Of a stretch of 64,000 nt of DNA, positions 35,679 to 44,148 are shown in pieces (within the stretch, counting starts at the first letter, position 1; every line of letters starts with the position of its first letter). The stretch lies in assembly GCA_023417815.1 (NCBI GenBank), contig JAEZEI010000014.1, positions 17,106 through 81,105 of the forward strand, read 5' to 3'. The position numbers and the translations under genes are program-made. The stretch is from Bacteroidota bacterium. Lineage in GTDB: Bacteria > Bacteroidota > Bacteroidia > Chitinophagales > Chitinophagaceae. A model generated the notes under the pieces. It was not told the origin of the DNA. It made no database searches and worked only from the letters and a program-made list of their open reading frames with translations.

Positions 35679-36828
35679 CAGTTGTTTTGGATTCAGTATT
35701 ACGGTTGTTTCCACTTTCGATCAGCCAAAGCATCATGGGCATAAATATCAGGATCATAGGTACCATGAAAAGCCTTGTTTGATATGCTACCACTGAAACA
35801 TAGTGAACCAGGAACCACACTGGGACAAGAAAAAGGAACCATTTTTTGAGAATATAGGGGAACCTTTTGAAACAATAGAGTATGACCAGTGGGATCACAG
35901 CAAAGGTTCCTATCAATTCCATATATGCCTTCACGCCAACGGCGCTGAACAGGTTCAGCTTCAGCATGGGCAACCCGGCTTCAGCTTTCCACACCTGTTG
36001 CGGCCTGTATCCATAATGACTTCTCAGGGCAAAGAATATTGCGAAGAATATAATGTAGAGGATTATAGTGATGATCCAGACATTCTTTTTAGGGAAGCGG
36101 ATTGAGCCCAGGTTTAATTTCACAGGGTTAAAATTCTCCATACCTGTATTGGAAATAAAGTACAACGCAGGGATGAGCAGACCTGTTTCACGGTTGAATG
36201 CAGATAATATCGTTATGGGCACAAGCCACCAGGGATTCTTTTTTTCAAGGATAATGATTGCCGCAAGCAGGTAAAGAATAATATCGACGTAAGTATTGAA
36301 AGACAGGTCGGCTGCGGTAACCGCATTTCCAAATGCAAGGGCGAGAAAGCAGGATCCAAAAAATATGAGCCATTTATTCTTTATGAAATGAGCCCATAAT
36401 CGCCAGGAGAGGTAAAATATTAGCAGGTGTTCTGCAAAGCGGAAGAAGATGAAGATAATCATATACTTCATTGCTCCGGGCGTCTGCATTAGCCTGACGA
36501 ATTCACCAGTCTCTTCGTTTTGTCCTGAGGTATCGGCAATGGAAAATCGAACCTTTTGCTCAACTGGATAGATCTTATCGACCGTAATATTATAAACCCA
36601 TAATAATCCTTCAACAATATAGGGACTTAAGATCCGGTATTGCCAGGGATTATAATATTCGCTTCTGCCTTCTATAACAGCGCGGTGACGTTCATAGGTT
36701 TTTATACCATTGCTATAATAGAAGTTCCGGTAAACCGGGTATATAGACATAATAGCAAAGCAGATCAGCATGAACCATTTACCGATCCGCTTATTTTTGT
36801 GCAACGAAGGTGTAGTGCGGGTAAACAT
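35644..36828 (-). CDS. Polytopic membrane protein, possible GT-C glycosyltransferase
   Basis: 394 residues from the ATG at 36828; a GTG seven codons earlier is less likely. About nine hydrophobic segments, with a first periplasmic loop containing NPWQYRILSPYIVE and a later NRETGLLIPALYF. The first-loop charged motif followed by many spans is the general layout of GT-C enzymes that use polyprenyl-phosphate sugars, but no family can be named with confidence. The start lies within the end of the methyltransferase (38-nt overlap) and the end overlaps the UbiA gene. Context suggests it uses the lipid-linked pentose (inference). Confidence 0.6.
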   Translation of the reverse strand: MFTRTTPSLHKNKRIGKWFMLICFAIMSIYPVYRNFYYSNGIKTYERHRAVIEGRSEYYNPWQYRILSPYIVEGLLWVYNITVDKIYPVEQKVRFSIADTSGQNEETGEFVRLMQTPGAMKYMIIFIFFRFAEHLLIFYLSWRLWAHFIKNKWLIFFGSCFLALAFGNAVTAADLSFNTYVDIILYLLAAIIILEKKNPWWLVPITILSAFNRETGLLIPALYFISNTGMENFNPVKLNLGSIRFPKKNVWIITIILYIIFFAIFFALRSHYGYRPQQVWKAEAGLPMLKLNLFSAVGVKAYMELIGTFAVIPLVILYCFKRFPYILKKWFLFLVPVWFLVHYVSVVAYQTRLFMVPMILIFMPMMLWLIESGNNRNTESKTTDDESLHKTYPA

Positions 36829-37441
36829 ACATAGTTCTTTTAGAAGCACTCGTTATCTGCAGTCCGCAGCTTTCAAGCAGTTTTTTCGCATCATTCATTT
36901 TCAATTCATGCCCCCGGCCGCCTCCAAAGATGGTGTCGTGCAACCTGTTGGCATAAACCAGGGGAGAAGATGCATTTATATCTTTAAGGATAAGTCTTGC
37001 CCCGGGTTTCATTTTGGCAGCGAGATTCCTGATGAAATCAGATTGAGCTCCAGGAGGAACATGGTGCAAAACATCTATCAGGAAAATGATGTCCATTTCT
37101 CCCAGTTTATCGGGGAAGGTATTTCCATCGAATGTGTTGAATTCGTATGAACCAGGGCGCTGATCAGCAAAAAGGCTATTGGCGTTTTCGATAAGCCTGG
37201 GGGTAATCTCGATCCCGTATACAAATGAAGGGCTGGAAAAGCGGGTTAGCAATAACAGGAACTGGCCTGAGCCGCATCCCACATCGCCGGCCTTTTCGCC
37301 GGGCTTAACCATCCCGATCAGTTCAGTGAACGGGCATATCAGTGACCTGTATTTGATCTTGAGGCTATCGATGAACCCCGCGCCTTTGAATTTCTGTTTA
37401 AGGAATTCAATGATCCGGGCATTCGTAAGGGTTTCCGGCAT
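36791..37441 (-). CDS. Class I SAM-dependent methyltransferase
   Basis: 216 residues. The SAM loop is GDVGCGSGQFLLLL (about 51-64), motif II contains YGIEITPRLIENA, and MDIIFLIDVLHHVPPGAQ is the post-I region typical of Methyltransf_11/25 enzymes. Substrate unknown. It heads the four-gene minus-strand unit down to 34189. A possible -7 element, TATATTCG, lies at 37466-37473 on the minus strand. Confidence 0.86.
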   Translation of the reverse strand: MPETLTNARIIEFLKQKFKGAGFIDSLKIKYRSLICPFTELIGMVKPGEKAGDVGCGSGQFLLLLTRFSSPSFVYGIEITPRLIENANSLFADQRPGSYEFNTFDGNTFPDKLGEMDIIFLIDVLHHVPPGAQSDFIRNLAAKMKPGARLILKDINASSPLVYANRLHDTIFGGGRGHELKMNDAKKLLESCGLQITSASKRTMYVYPHYTFVAQK

Positions 37442-37527
37442 GCAGGTTTAACGGGTTGTTTACTGCGAATATAAAGGAAAGCTATGACTAGCAGCGATTT
37501 TGGGGAGGAATTGGGCCCTGAATGAAC

Positions 37528-37626
37528 ATACCCCATTTTTTAAGTCCCGGGGTCCGCCATCCTCCTCCCCAAGGTCAAGTTCGGAAAAAATCTAACACCA
37601 GACAATTCCCCGGATTCGCCAATTTG
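37528..37626 (+). repeat. Dispersed ~98-bp intergenic repeat, copy A
   Basis: Closely matches copy B at 43001-43098. Shared blocks include ATACCCC, GGGGTCC-CCAT, CCTCCTCCCCAA, AAGTTCGGAAA and AGACAAT-CCCC-GATTCGC. Copy A is flanked on its left by TTGGGGAGGA (37500-37509), which is complementary to TCCTCCCCAA inside the element (37563-37572). No ORF. Confidence 0.8.
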
Positions 37627-37688
37627 GGGTAGCAACGCTCAGGCTCCCGGATCAAATCCAGGTATATCCTCTTCTTCACGGTACGGCA

Positions 37689-38834
37689 CTATTCCTTCCT
37701 GAAATATGCAAACCTGTCCTTTAATCGCAGGAATGGCTTTTCGAAGAACCTGTAACTTATATAGGCTACTATTATAGTAAGAGCAAGACTCACGGCTGTT
37801 TCCAGGAAGACCACCTGCCACACCTCTGAATTAAGACCAAATTTTTTGAATATCCCGGTAACCGCAGAAATGATAATAAAGTGGATGCAGTAGAGTCCAT
37901 AAGTATAAATGCCCAGACGTGTAAGCGTTCGTAAGGAACGCATCTTATAAAAGCTGTTCTTTGAATAGCATTGTTCCAGGATCACCATTAGTATTACTGT
38001 GGCAGTGAATCCTCTTTCAAACACCCGTATAACGTGGTTTTGCAGCATATACTCATCCCGGAATAAAAGAATTCCGGCGAGCGCCAGGTAAAGCGATATG
38101 ATCACTGCCCTTGGCAGGTCTTCCACAAATTTTCCAAACCTGGGTTTTTCGCTGATCAGCCACGCGCCTCCCGCCCCAATGGCCATATCACCGATACAAC
38201 TTAATGTATGCATCTCGTGAAGAATCGGTACGTCGTTGAAGGCACGGTAAAAAAGACTGCCTGTGATAATGATCACAAAAGGGATCCAATATTTCCTCAC
38301 TGGAAAGAAAGAAAGTATTACCGGCCATACAAGGTAGAATTGCTCTTCTATTGCCACGCTCCACAATACTCCAAGTCCTGTGGCATCTGGCAGGCCGTTC
38401 TTTATATAATCGAAGTTATTTATGAAGAGAACATAGTACCATGGGTTGGCCGACTCATTATACACTCCCCCTGCCATCTGTTTGGCGAGCGGAAAAAGAA
38501 CGAAACCCACGAAAACACAGGCATAATATAAGGGCCAGATCCGGAGTATCCTTCTAACCCAGAAATTGGGAATGTTGATCTTACCGTTAAGTTTCTTTTC
38601 TTTTATGAGAAGGTAGGTAATAAGGAATCCGCTAAGGACAAAGAAAAAATTAACTCCCAGGAATCCGTTTCCGAATATGTCGTACTTGACAGTATGATAT
38701 AAACCGGAATCTTTTATATGGGCGAATTCGGTATGAAAGCTGTGGAAAAAAAACACCGAAAGAAAGCACAGGAACCGAAGACCGTCGAGGTTCTCAAAAT
38801 AAAGTTTCTGCTTTTTATCCTCATTTATTGCCAT
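37689..38834 (-). CDS. Acyltransferase family 3 (membrane O-acyltransferase)
   Basis: 381 residues from the ATG at 38834; the frame also has a TTG eight codons upstream. Signatures of the family are NLDGLRFLCFLSVFFFHSFH (R and H of the first segment), NGFLGVNFFFVLSGFLITYLL, WVRRILRIWPLYY and SVAIEEQFYLVWPVILSF. About ten membrane segments. It resembles OafA/NodX-type O-acetyltransferases that modify lipid-linked or surface glycans. It lies alone upstream of the methyltransferase, with a 247-bp gap that holds repeat copy A. Confidence 0.9.
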   Translation of the reverse strand: MAINEDKKQKLYFENLDGLRFLCFLSVFFFHSFHTEFAHIKDSGLYHTVKYDIFGNGFLGVNFFFVLSGFLITYLLIKEKKLNGKINIPNFWVRRILRIWPLYYACVFVGFVLFPLAKQMAGGVYNESANPWYYVLFINNFDYIKNGLPDATGLGVLWSVAIEEQFYLVWPVILSFFPVRKYWIPFVIIITGSLFYRAFNDVPILHEMHTLSCIGDMAIGAGGAWLISEKPRFGKFVEDLPRAVIISLYLALAGILLFRDEYMLQNHVIRVFERGFTATVILMVILEQCYSKNSFYKMRSLRTLTRLGIYTYGLYCIHFIIISAVTGIFKKFGLNSEVWQVVFLETAVSLALTIIVAYISYRFFEKPFLRLKDRFAYFRKE

Positions 38835-39054
38835 AGGTGCAGGTTTTGGTGGGCACAATATAGGATTGTTATAGCTTTCCCAAAATCCGGTTTCTGCGGC
38901 ATGATTTTTGGCTCCTTTAACATTCGCGGTTAGATTAACTGTGTGGCATAAATTTTTTACTTTTCAATGACTTTTATATAAATTATTTTTATCTTTTAAC
39001 TTGAAATTCAATATTTTGTGAACTCGAATTTAAATCACCTTTAAGTGTCCGATT

Positions 39055-41784
39055 ATGAAAAGAAAGCTTTACGCTCGAGAACTTACGGAAACAAACGAAC
39101 CTGGTAAGGCGGTGCCGTTCCTGAAACGAATAATGCTTGCTCTTGCCCTGGTGTTTACATCACATTCCTTATTTGCCCAGGCTGGGGAGGCGCTGCATTT
39201 TGACGGTACTAACGACAGGGTAGACATTCCTGTTGTAGTTACCGGGAGTTACACCAAAGAATTGTGGATACGCCCCGATGTGGCTGCCCTCTCTGCATTC
39301 CCCAATTTACTTTCAGGCGCTCAAACAGCAATATTCCTGAATAATGGAAATTTGTCTGCAGGGCACGCACCTGGATTTAACCAGGTCCTGGATCCATCAG
39401 GTGCACTTCCGGCAGGAGTATGGACACATGTTGCAGTAACTTACGACAGTGTTACCAACCTGATGACATTATTTAAAAATGGAGTCCAGGTTGCACAGAA
39501 CCTTGCCCCAGCTCATGCAGAAACTTTTTTAAGGATCGGTACTTTCTCCAATTCGAACTTTTTTACCGGTGGCATTGATGAAGTGCGTATATGGGATTAT
39601 GCACGTTCCGGCGCAGATATTCTTGCAACGCTTAACTGCGCCTTACAGGGCGATGAGCCCAATCTCCTGGCCTATTATAATTTTGATCATGGAGTTGCCG
39701 GCGCAGATAATACAGGTATCACTACGCTTTCTGATATGCAGGATGAATGTATTCCTGATAATGGTACTCTGGTAAATTTCACTCTAAATGGTGCAACATC
39801 CAACTGGATCTCACCAGGGGCATCAATAACCTTCACTTGCCCCGGCTTTTATGAGAACATAAATGTGACCGGTAATCTTAATTGCTTTGAGTCAGGTGAT
39901 ATGTCACCCTCATTGGTAGATCATACCAATTTTGGTGATTTTGGTATCAACCCGCTTATAAGAACCTTTACAATCGAGAACACCGGAACGGATACATTAT
40001 TTATAACCAATGTAACCATCACCGGACCCGATGCATCCGATTTTGCTATCACAGGAGCCGCTGCTGATACAGTTTTAGCCGGCTCATCCACAACGCTTGA
40101 GATCACCTTTACTGGATCGGGCACTATTGATCCGAAGAATGCTGTGGTCACCATCGAGAACAGCGATGAAGATGAAGGAGAATTTGTTTTTGCCATAACA
40201 GGTTATAACCGCGGTCCGGGTGAAGCCCTTCATTTCGATGGTCTGAACGACTCGATCCAGCTTCCGTTTGTCCTTTCCGGAAGTTATACTAAAGAAGTAT
40301 GGATCAATACCGCGCAACTTACCGCGTTCCCTAATCTTATTTCGGACGACGCTACTGCAATGTTCCTTAACAACGGGAGGATCGCAGCTGGTCATGCCCC
40401 AACATTTACGCAACTCCTGGATCCAACCCCGGTTGTAGCAAACACCTGGTACCATATGGCTGTTACCTATGATGCCGGAACCGGTGATATGGTATTGTAT
40501 AAGGATGGGGTAGTTGTGGCAAGCGCTACCGGTGTAGGCCCATATACTGCAACTAAAAATCTCGCACTGGGAACATTCCAGAATGGGAACTTTTATAATG
40601 GATTAATGGATGAAGTTCGGATCTGGAATACTGTTAGAACCCAGGCGGAGATTATTGCCAGCATGAATTGCGAACTATCAGGTGATGAGCCGGATCTCCA
40701 GGCATATTATAAATTTAACCAGGGTGCTGCAAGCGGCGCGAACCCAGGTGATACCCTGCTCATAGATTCCGATGAGAAATGCGTTCCACTGAATGGAAGA
40801 TTGTTCAATTTCGCATTGAATACAGCGAATTCAAACTTCATCGAACCAGGCGCTCCTGTGTCTGGTATATGTGCAGGCACATTCCCCAATATTGCGCTTA
40901 GCAGCGGAGGTGCATGTATCGATGTTTGTGATACCACCCCATCGTTTACCGACAGCACAGATTTTGGAATATATACCAATACGCCGATTGTTCGCACATT
41001 CACCATCACTAATACAGGCTCAAGTGATCTTACCTTAACAGGTACTCCAACCATCCTCATAACAGGACCGGATGCAGCAATGTTCACGGTGATCGATAAC
41101 CCTGATGTTGTGATAGGAGCTTCAGCAAGCACCAATTTCACCATCCAGTTTGTTGCTGCAAGTCTTGGTATTAAAACCGCCGTAGTTACCATACTGAGCG
41201 ATGACGGCGATGAGGCTTCCTACTGCTTTACCATCCAGGGTGAAGGTTCCTCGATAGTGCCGGTAACCTTGCTCACATTTGACGGTAGCCTGCAGGGTTC
41301 ATCAGTTAAATTGAACTGGAAGACAGGAGCAGAAGCTAACTTCCGCGGATTTGAGGTGTACAGGTCAAATGCAGCGCAGGAATCATGGGAGAATATCGGT
41401 TTTGTAGAAGCCAGTGGAAATGCCGGCGGCAGTACTTACAGCCTCGTTGATTTCGCTCCAATGAATGGTGTGAATACCTACAGGCTTCGCCAGGTAGACC
41501 TGGACGGAACTGCGCGTTTCAGCAATATTGTGGCTGTAAACAATACGAACAGGAATACGGTGGTAACCACATATCCTAATCCTTTCCAAAGTGGGGTTCA
41601 GATCGTATTCAACGATTCGAAATTGCTGAACACCATAGCTACTGTTCGCAATATAACCGGTGCGAAAGTGGCTGAGGTCCGGCTGACAAATTATCGTCAG
41701 CAGGTCAACCTGTCGAACCTTGCAAAGGGCATGTACGTGATCAATTTCACTAATGGTGAAGTGATCAGGGTGCTGAAACAATAA
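39055..41784 (+). CDS. Secreted LamG/choice-of-anchor protein with T9SS sorting domain
   Basis: 909 residues. The signal peptide has a long n-region: hydrophobic core about 27-41 ending SLFAQ; an alternative start is the ATG at 39133. Two LamG-like domains (about 44-210 and 390-560, each opening GEALHFDG and containing LYKDG/LFKNG and DEVRIW), each followed by a choice-of-anchor-D-like beta domain (about 265-385 and 620-735). An FN3-like module (LNWKTGAE) and a T9SS type A C-terminus (TYPNPF, then LAKGMYVINF) follow. It is probably a surface adhesin or glycan-binding protein; no enzyme motif is seen. Confidence 0.88.
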   Translation: MKRKLYARELTETNEPGKAVPFLKRIMLALALVFTSHSLFAQAGEALHFDGTNDRVDIPVVVTGSYTKELWIRPDVAALSAFPNLLSGAQTAIFLNNGNLSAGHAPGFNQVLDPSGALPAGVWTHVAVTYDSVTNLMTLFKNGVQVAQNLAPAHAETFLRIGTFSNSNFFTGGIDEVRIWDYARSGADILATLNCALQGDEPNLLAYYNFDHGVAGADNTGITTLSDMQDECIPDNGTLVNFTLNGATSNWISPGASITFTCPGFYENINVTGNLNCFESGDMSPSLVDHTNFGDFGINPLIRTFTIENTGTDTLFITNVTITGPDASDFAITGAAADTVLAGSSTTLEITFTGSGTIDPKNAVVTIENSDEDEGEFVFAITGYNRGPGEALHFDGLNDSIQLPFVLSGSYTKEVWINTAQLTAFPNLISDDATAMFLNNGRIAAGHAPTFTQLLDPTPVVANTWYHMAVTYDAGTGDMVLYKDGVVVASATGVGPYTATKNLALGTFQNGNFYNGLMDEVRIWNTVRTQAEIIASMNCELSGDEPDLQAYYKFNQGAASGANPGDTLLIDSDEKCVPLNGRLFNFALNTANSNFIEPGAPVSGICAGTFPNIALSSGGACIDVCDTTPSFTDSTDFGIYTNTPIVRTFTITNTGSSDLTLTGTPTILITGPDAAMFTVIDNPDVVIGASASTNFTIQFVAASLGIKTAVVTILSDDGDEASYCFTIQGEGSSIVPVTLLTFDGSLQGSSVKLNWKTGAEANFRGFEVYRSNAAQESWENIGFVEASGNAGGSTYSLVDFAPMNGVNTYRLRQVDLDGTARFSNIVAVNNTNRNTVVTTYPNPFQSGVQIVFNDSKLLNTIATVRNITGAKVAEVRLTNYRQQVNLSNLAKGMYVINFTNGEVIRVLKQ

Positions 41785-41803
41785 TAGTGTTCTTATTCAA
41801 CGG

Positions 41804-41832
41804 AGACCGCGCCAAATGGTGCGGTCTTTTTT
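41804..41832 (+). terminator. Rho-independent terminator
   Basis: GACCGCGCC-AAAT-GGTGCGGTC, a 9-bp stem with one G-U, followed by TTTTTTAT. It ends the LamG gene. Confidence 0.9.
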
Positions 41833-41907
41833 ATACCATTCCCTGAAGAAATCAAAGTGCTCATTTTAAAAATTGTATCACTTTGTTTGTGTGTTGAATA
41901 TTGAAGA

Positions 41908-41964
41908 TTTTTGTGACATTCAGCTTGTGACAACTTCATTAATGTCACAAAAAAAATGTCACAA
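41908..41964. promoter_or_regulatory. Symmetric four-box TTGTGACA array
   Basis: Boxes: TTGTGACA at 41911-41918 and 41925-41932, TGTCACAA at 41943-41950 and 41957-41964. The gaps are 6, 10 and 6 bp, so the whole array is dyad-symmetric. The outer part extends to a 13-bp perfect inverted repeat (TTTTTGTGACATT, 41908-41920, and its complement 41941-41953). It lies 220-275 bp upstream of the L,D-transpeptidase start. No T-run follows, so a terminator is unlikely. Confidence 0.6.
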
Positions 41965-42004
41965 CAAGTCATTCAACACGATAATGATTTCCATGTGATT
42001 ACCA

Positions 42005-42024
42005 ATGAGTTTATCTAAACTCAT
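42005..42024. promoter_or_regulatory. 20-bp inverted repeat
   Basis: ATGAGTTTA-TC-TAAACTCAT has perfect 9-bp arms. It lies between the four-box array and the -7 element of the L,D-transpeptidase gene and is operator-like. Confidence 0.5.
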
Positions 42025-42096
42025 CAATAATTATAAAAATCATTAATATTAAAATTTGATTAACATCGATCCTTCTTCAAAAAAGGGTCTTATTCT

Positions 42097-42104
42097 TAAT
42101 TTTG
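42097..42104 (+). promoter_or_regulatory. -7 element of the L,D-transpeptidase gene
   Basis: TAATTTTG followed by CAG is a perfect TAnnTTTG match. No TTTG is found at the proper -33 position (TCTT there), which fits a promoter that needs an activator. Leader about 75 nt. Confidence 0.55.
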
Positions 42105-42183
42105 CAGTCGTCGTTTTCCAAATCTATATCCATATCCGCCGATCCTCCTGGACCCGGTTAACCTAAAAAACACGATAATATTT

Positions 42184-42948
42184 ATGACTTTAAGATCCTT
42201 GAAGAAAAGCCTCCCATATGTTCTACCTGTATTCTTGATTTCAATTTCTCTAGCTTCCACACCTTCTTTACTGGCCACTAAGGCTGGTCCGGTTGTACCT
42301 GATCTTGAAATCCCGGCCCCCGTAGTAAAGGAAACAGAAGTAAATGTTTCTGAAAAAGCTGCTATGCTTTATGATGAACTGGAATTACAGAAGAAGGGAC
42401 TTTCAGAAGATGCATTCATTTATGCTATGAAAGGATTTGACAAGCTGGTGAAAGAAGGAAAGGTTTCCAATAAAAGATTGCTCACCGTTGCAGATTTTAC
42501 AAAATCTTCTGCTCAGAAACGATTCTTCGTTATCGACGTTAAAAATGAGAAGGTGCTATATCATACATGGGTTGCGCACGGTCGCGGTTCTGGTGGCGAG
42601 TTTGCCAATTCATTTTCGAATATTCCTGAAAGTTACCAGAGTAGCCTTGGATTTTACGTAACATCTGGAACTTATAATGGGAAAAATGGTTTCAGTATGC
42701 GTTTAGAAGGACTTGAGGCTGGCATTAACAGCAATGCTTTGAACCGGGCGATCGTTATCCACGGAGCCCCTTATGTAAGCCAGGGTTTCATAAATGCACG
42801 GGGATATATTGGCCGAAGTCACGGTTGCCCCGCACTTCCGGAAAATTTGAATAAGCCGATCATAGAGACGATAAAAGATGGTTCTCTCTTATTCATATAC
42901 AGCACTAAGAATAATTACACGGAAAGGTCTCGTATTCTGAATGCCTGA
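42184..42948 (+). CDS. Murein L,D-transpeptidase catalytic domain family protein (YkuD_2)
   Basis: 254 residues. N-terminal signal or anchor segment about 10-30, then a helical region (about 55-100) and the YkuD_2-type domain: RFFVIDVKNEKVLYHTWVAHGRGSG, IHGAPYVS (H193) and GRSHGCPALP with H213 and catalytic C215. The family acts on peptidoglycan stem peptides in the periplasm, forming 3-3 cross-links or related reactions, or is catalytically specialised. It is a single gene with its own promoter region and terminator. The complex upstream operator region suggests strong regulation. Confidence 0.9.
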   Translation: MTLRSLKKSLPYVLPVFLISISLASTPSLLATKAGPVVPDLEIPAPVVKETEVNVSEKAAMLYDELELQKKGLSEDAFIYAMKGFDKLVKEGKVSNKRLLTVADFTKSSAQKRFFVIDVKNEKVLYHTWVAHGRGSGGEFANSFSNIPESYQSSLGFYVTSGTYNGKNGFSMRLEGLEAGINSNALNRAIVIHGAPYVSQGFINARGYIGRSHGCPALPENLNKPIIETIKDGSLLFIYSTKNNYTERSRILNA

Positions 42949-42967
42949 TCTATAGATTTATTGAACG

Positions 42968-42995
42968 GGCTGTCTCATTTGGGGCAGCCTTTTTT
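42968..42995 (+). terminator. Rho-independent terminator
   Basis: GGCTGTCTC-ATTT-GGGGCAGCC, a 9-bp stem with two G-U pairs, then TTTTTT. Confidence 0.9.
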
Positions 42996-43000
42996 ATTAT

Positions 43001-43098
43001 ATACCCCTTTTTCCACCCCAGGGGTCCACCATACCTCCTCCCCAATTTTAAGTTCGGAAATATTCCAATACAAGACAATCCCCCGAATTCGCTATTTA
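43001..43098 (+). repeat. Dispersed ~98-bp intergenic repeat, copy B
   Basis: Same orientation and block order as copy A at 37528, with about 80 percent or more matching by eye. It follows directly after a terminator. The rest of the 321-bp gap before dapA holds TATCTTTA (43246-43253), one base from a -7 box, and nothing else recognised. Confidence 0.8.
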
Positions 43099-43269
43099 AC
43101 ATCACCAATATCCTTCACTTAACTTTCTTAATCTCACCCTTATATTTATTACTGACACACTTAATTTTTCCTGGTTCTTACCTATAATTCCTTCCAGCAA
43201 TCCTTATTATAAAGCGGCTTACTACGTCGCTCCGCACTCTTTTCCTATCTTTATAAAAACCGATCACCT

Positions 43270-44148
43270 ATGGATCTTAAGAAAACCCTTCGCGGAACCG
43301 GCTGTGCAGTTGTAACACCTTTTTCTGCAGATGGCGAAGTTGATTACCCCGCTCTTGAAAGGCTCTTAGAGCATTTAATCACCAATGGGATCAACTATAT
43401 TGTTTCGCTCGGTACAACAGGGGAAACACCGGTATTGAATTCAGATGAAAAGAAAAAGATCACAGAATTCACCTCGAAGCAAATCAATGGCCGGGTGCCT
43501 CTTGTGATCGGTATCGGCGGAAATAATACGGCAGAATTAGTTGAATCGCTTAAAGAATTTCCGCTTGAAGATGCTGTAGCAGTGCTTAGCGCAAGCCCCT
43601 ATTACAACAAACCTTCACAGGAAGGGCTATACCAGCATTATGTTCAGCTTGCGGAAGCTTCTCCAAAACCAATAATCCTTTATAATGTACCGGGCCGAAC
43701 CGGAAGAAATATGTCGGCCGCTACCACGCTTCGACTTGCAGAGCATCCAAACATCGCAGGGATTAAGGAGGCAAGTGGGGACATAGTGCAATGCATGGAG
43801 ATAATGCGGGGATGTCCTGAACACTTTCTGGTGATAAGTGGTGACGATGCGCTTGCGCTTCCACAAATTGCCTGCGGAATGGATGGTGTGATCAGCGTTG
43901 CAGCCAATTGTTTTCCATTTGATTTTGCTGCCATGGTGAATGCAGCCCTGAACCAGGATCTGAAGCAGGCAAAGCAATTGAATGATAAGCTCATGCCCGC
44001 TTACGATCTTATGTTCGCTGAAAATAATCCAGCAGGGGCTAAAGCCTTTCTCGCAGAAATGGGCATCATGCAAAATAATGTTCGCCTGCCGGTCGTTCCC
44101 CTTAGTAAAGAGCTTCATGCTAAGGTGAAAACTTACCTCGGAAAATAA
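43270..44148 (+). CDS. dapA: 4-hydroxy-tetrahydrodipicolinate synthase
   Basis: 292 residues, the normal family length. It condenses pyruvate with aspartate semialdehyde in the diaminopimelate/lysine pathway in the cytoplasm. Motifs: GCAVVTPFSADGEVD, SLGTTGETPVL (TTGE with the catalytic Thr pair), LYNVPGRTGRNM (catalytic Tyr) and AGIKEASGD with the Schiff-base Lys. Diaminopimelate is needed for peptidoglycan, so its place next to an L,D-transpeptidase is sensible though not proof of co-regulation. The stop overlaps the next ATG (TAATG). Confidence 0.96.
   Translation: MDLKKTLRGTGCAVVTPFSADGEVDYPALERLLEHLITNGINYIVSLGTTGETPVLNSDEKKKITEFTSKQINGRVPLVIGIGGNNTAELVESLKEFPLEDAVAVLSASPYYNKPSQEGLYQHYVQLAEASPKPIILYNVPGRTGRNMSAATTLRLAEHPNIAGIKEASGDIVQCMEIMRGCPEHFLVISGDDALALPQIACGMDGVISVAANCFPFDFAAMVNAALNQDLKQAKQLNDKLMPAYDLMFAENNPAGAKAFLAEMGIMQNNVRLPVVPLSKELHAKVKTYLGK

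Noticed and set aside
41908..41964. CRP-type site or rho-independent terminator
   Set aside because: CRP sites need TGTGA-N6-TCACA, but the facing boxes here are separated differently; a terminator would need a T-run after the stem, which is absent.
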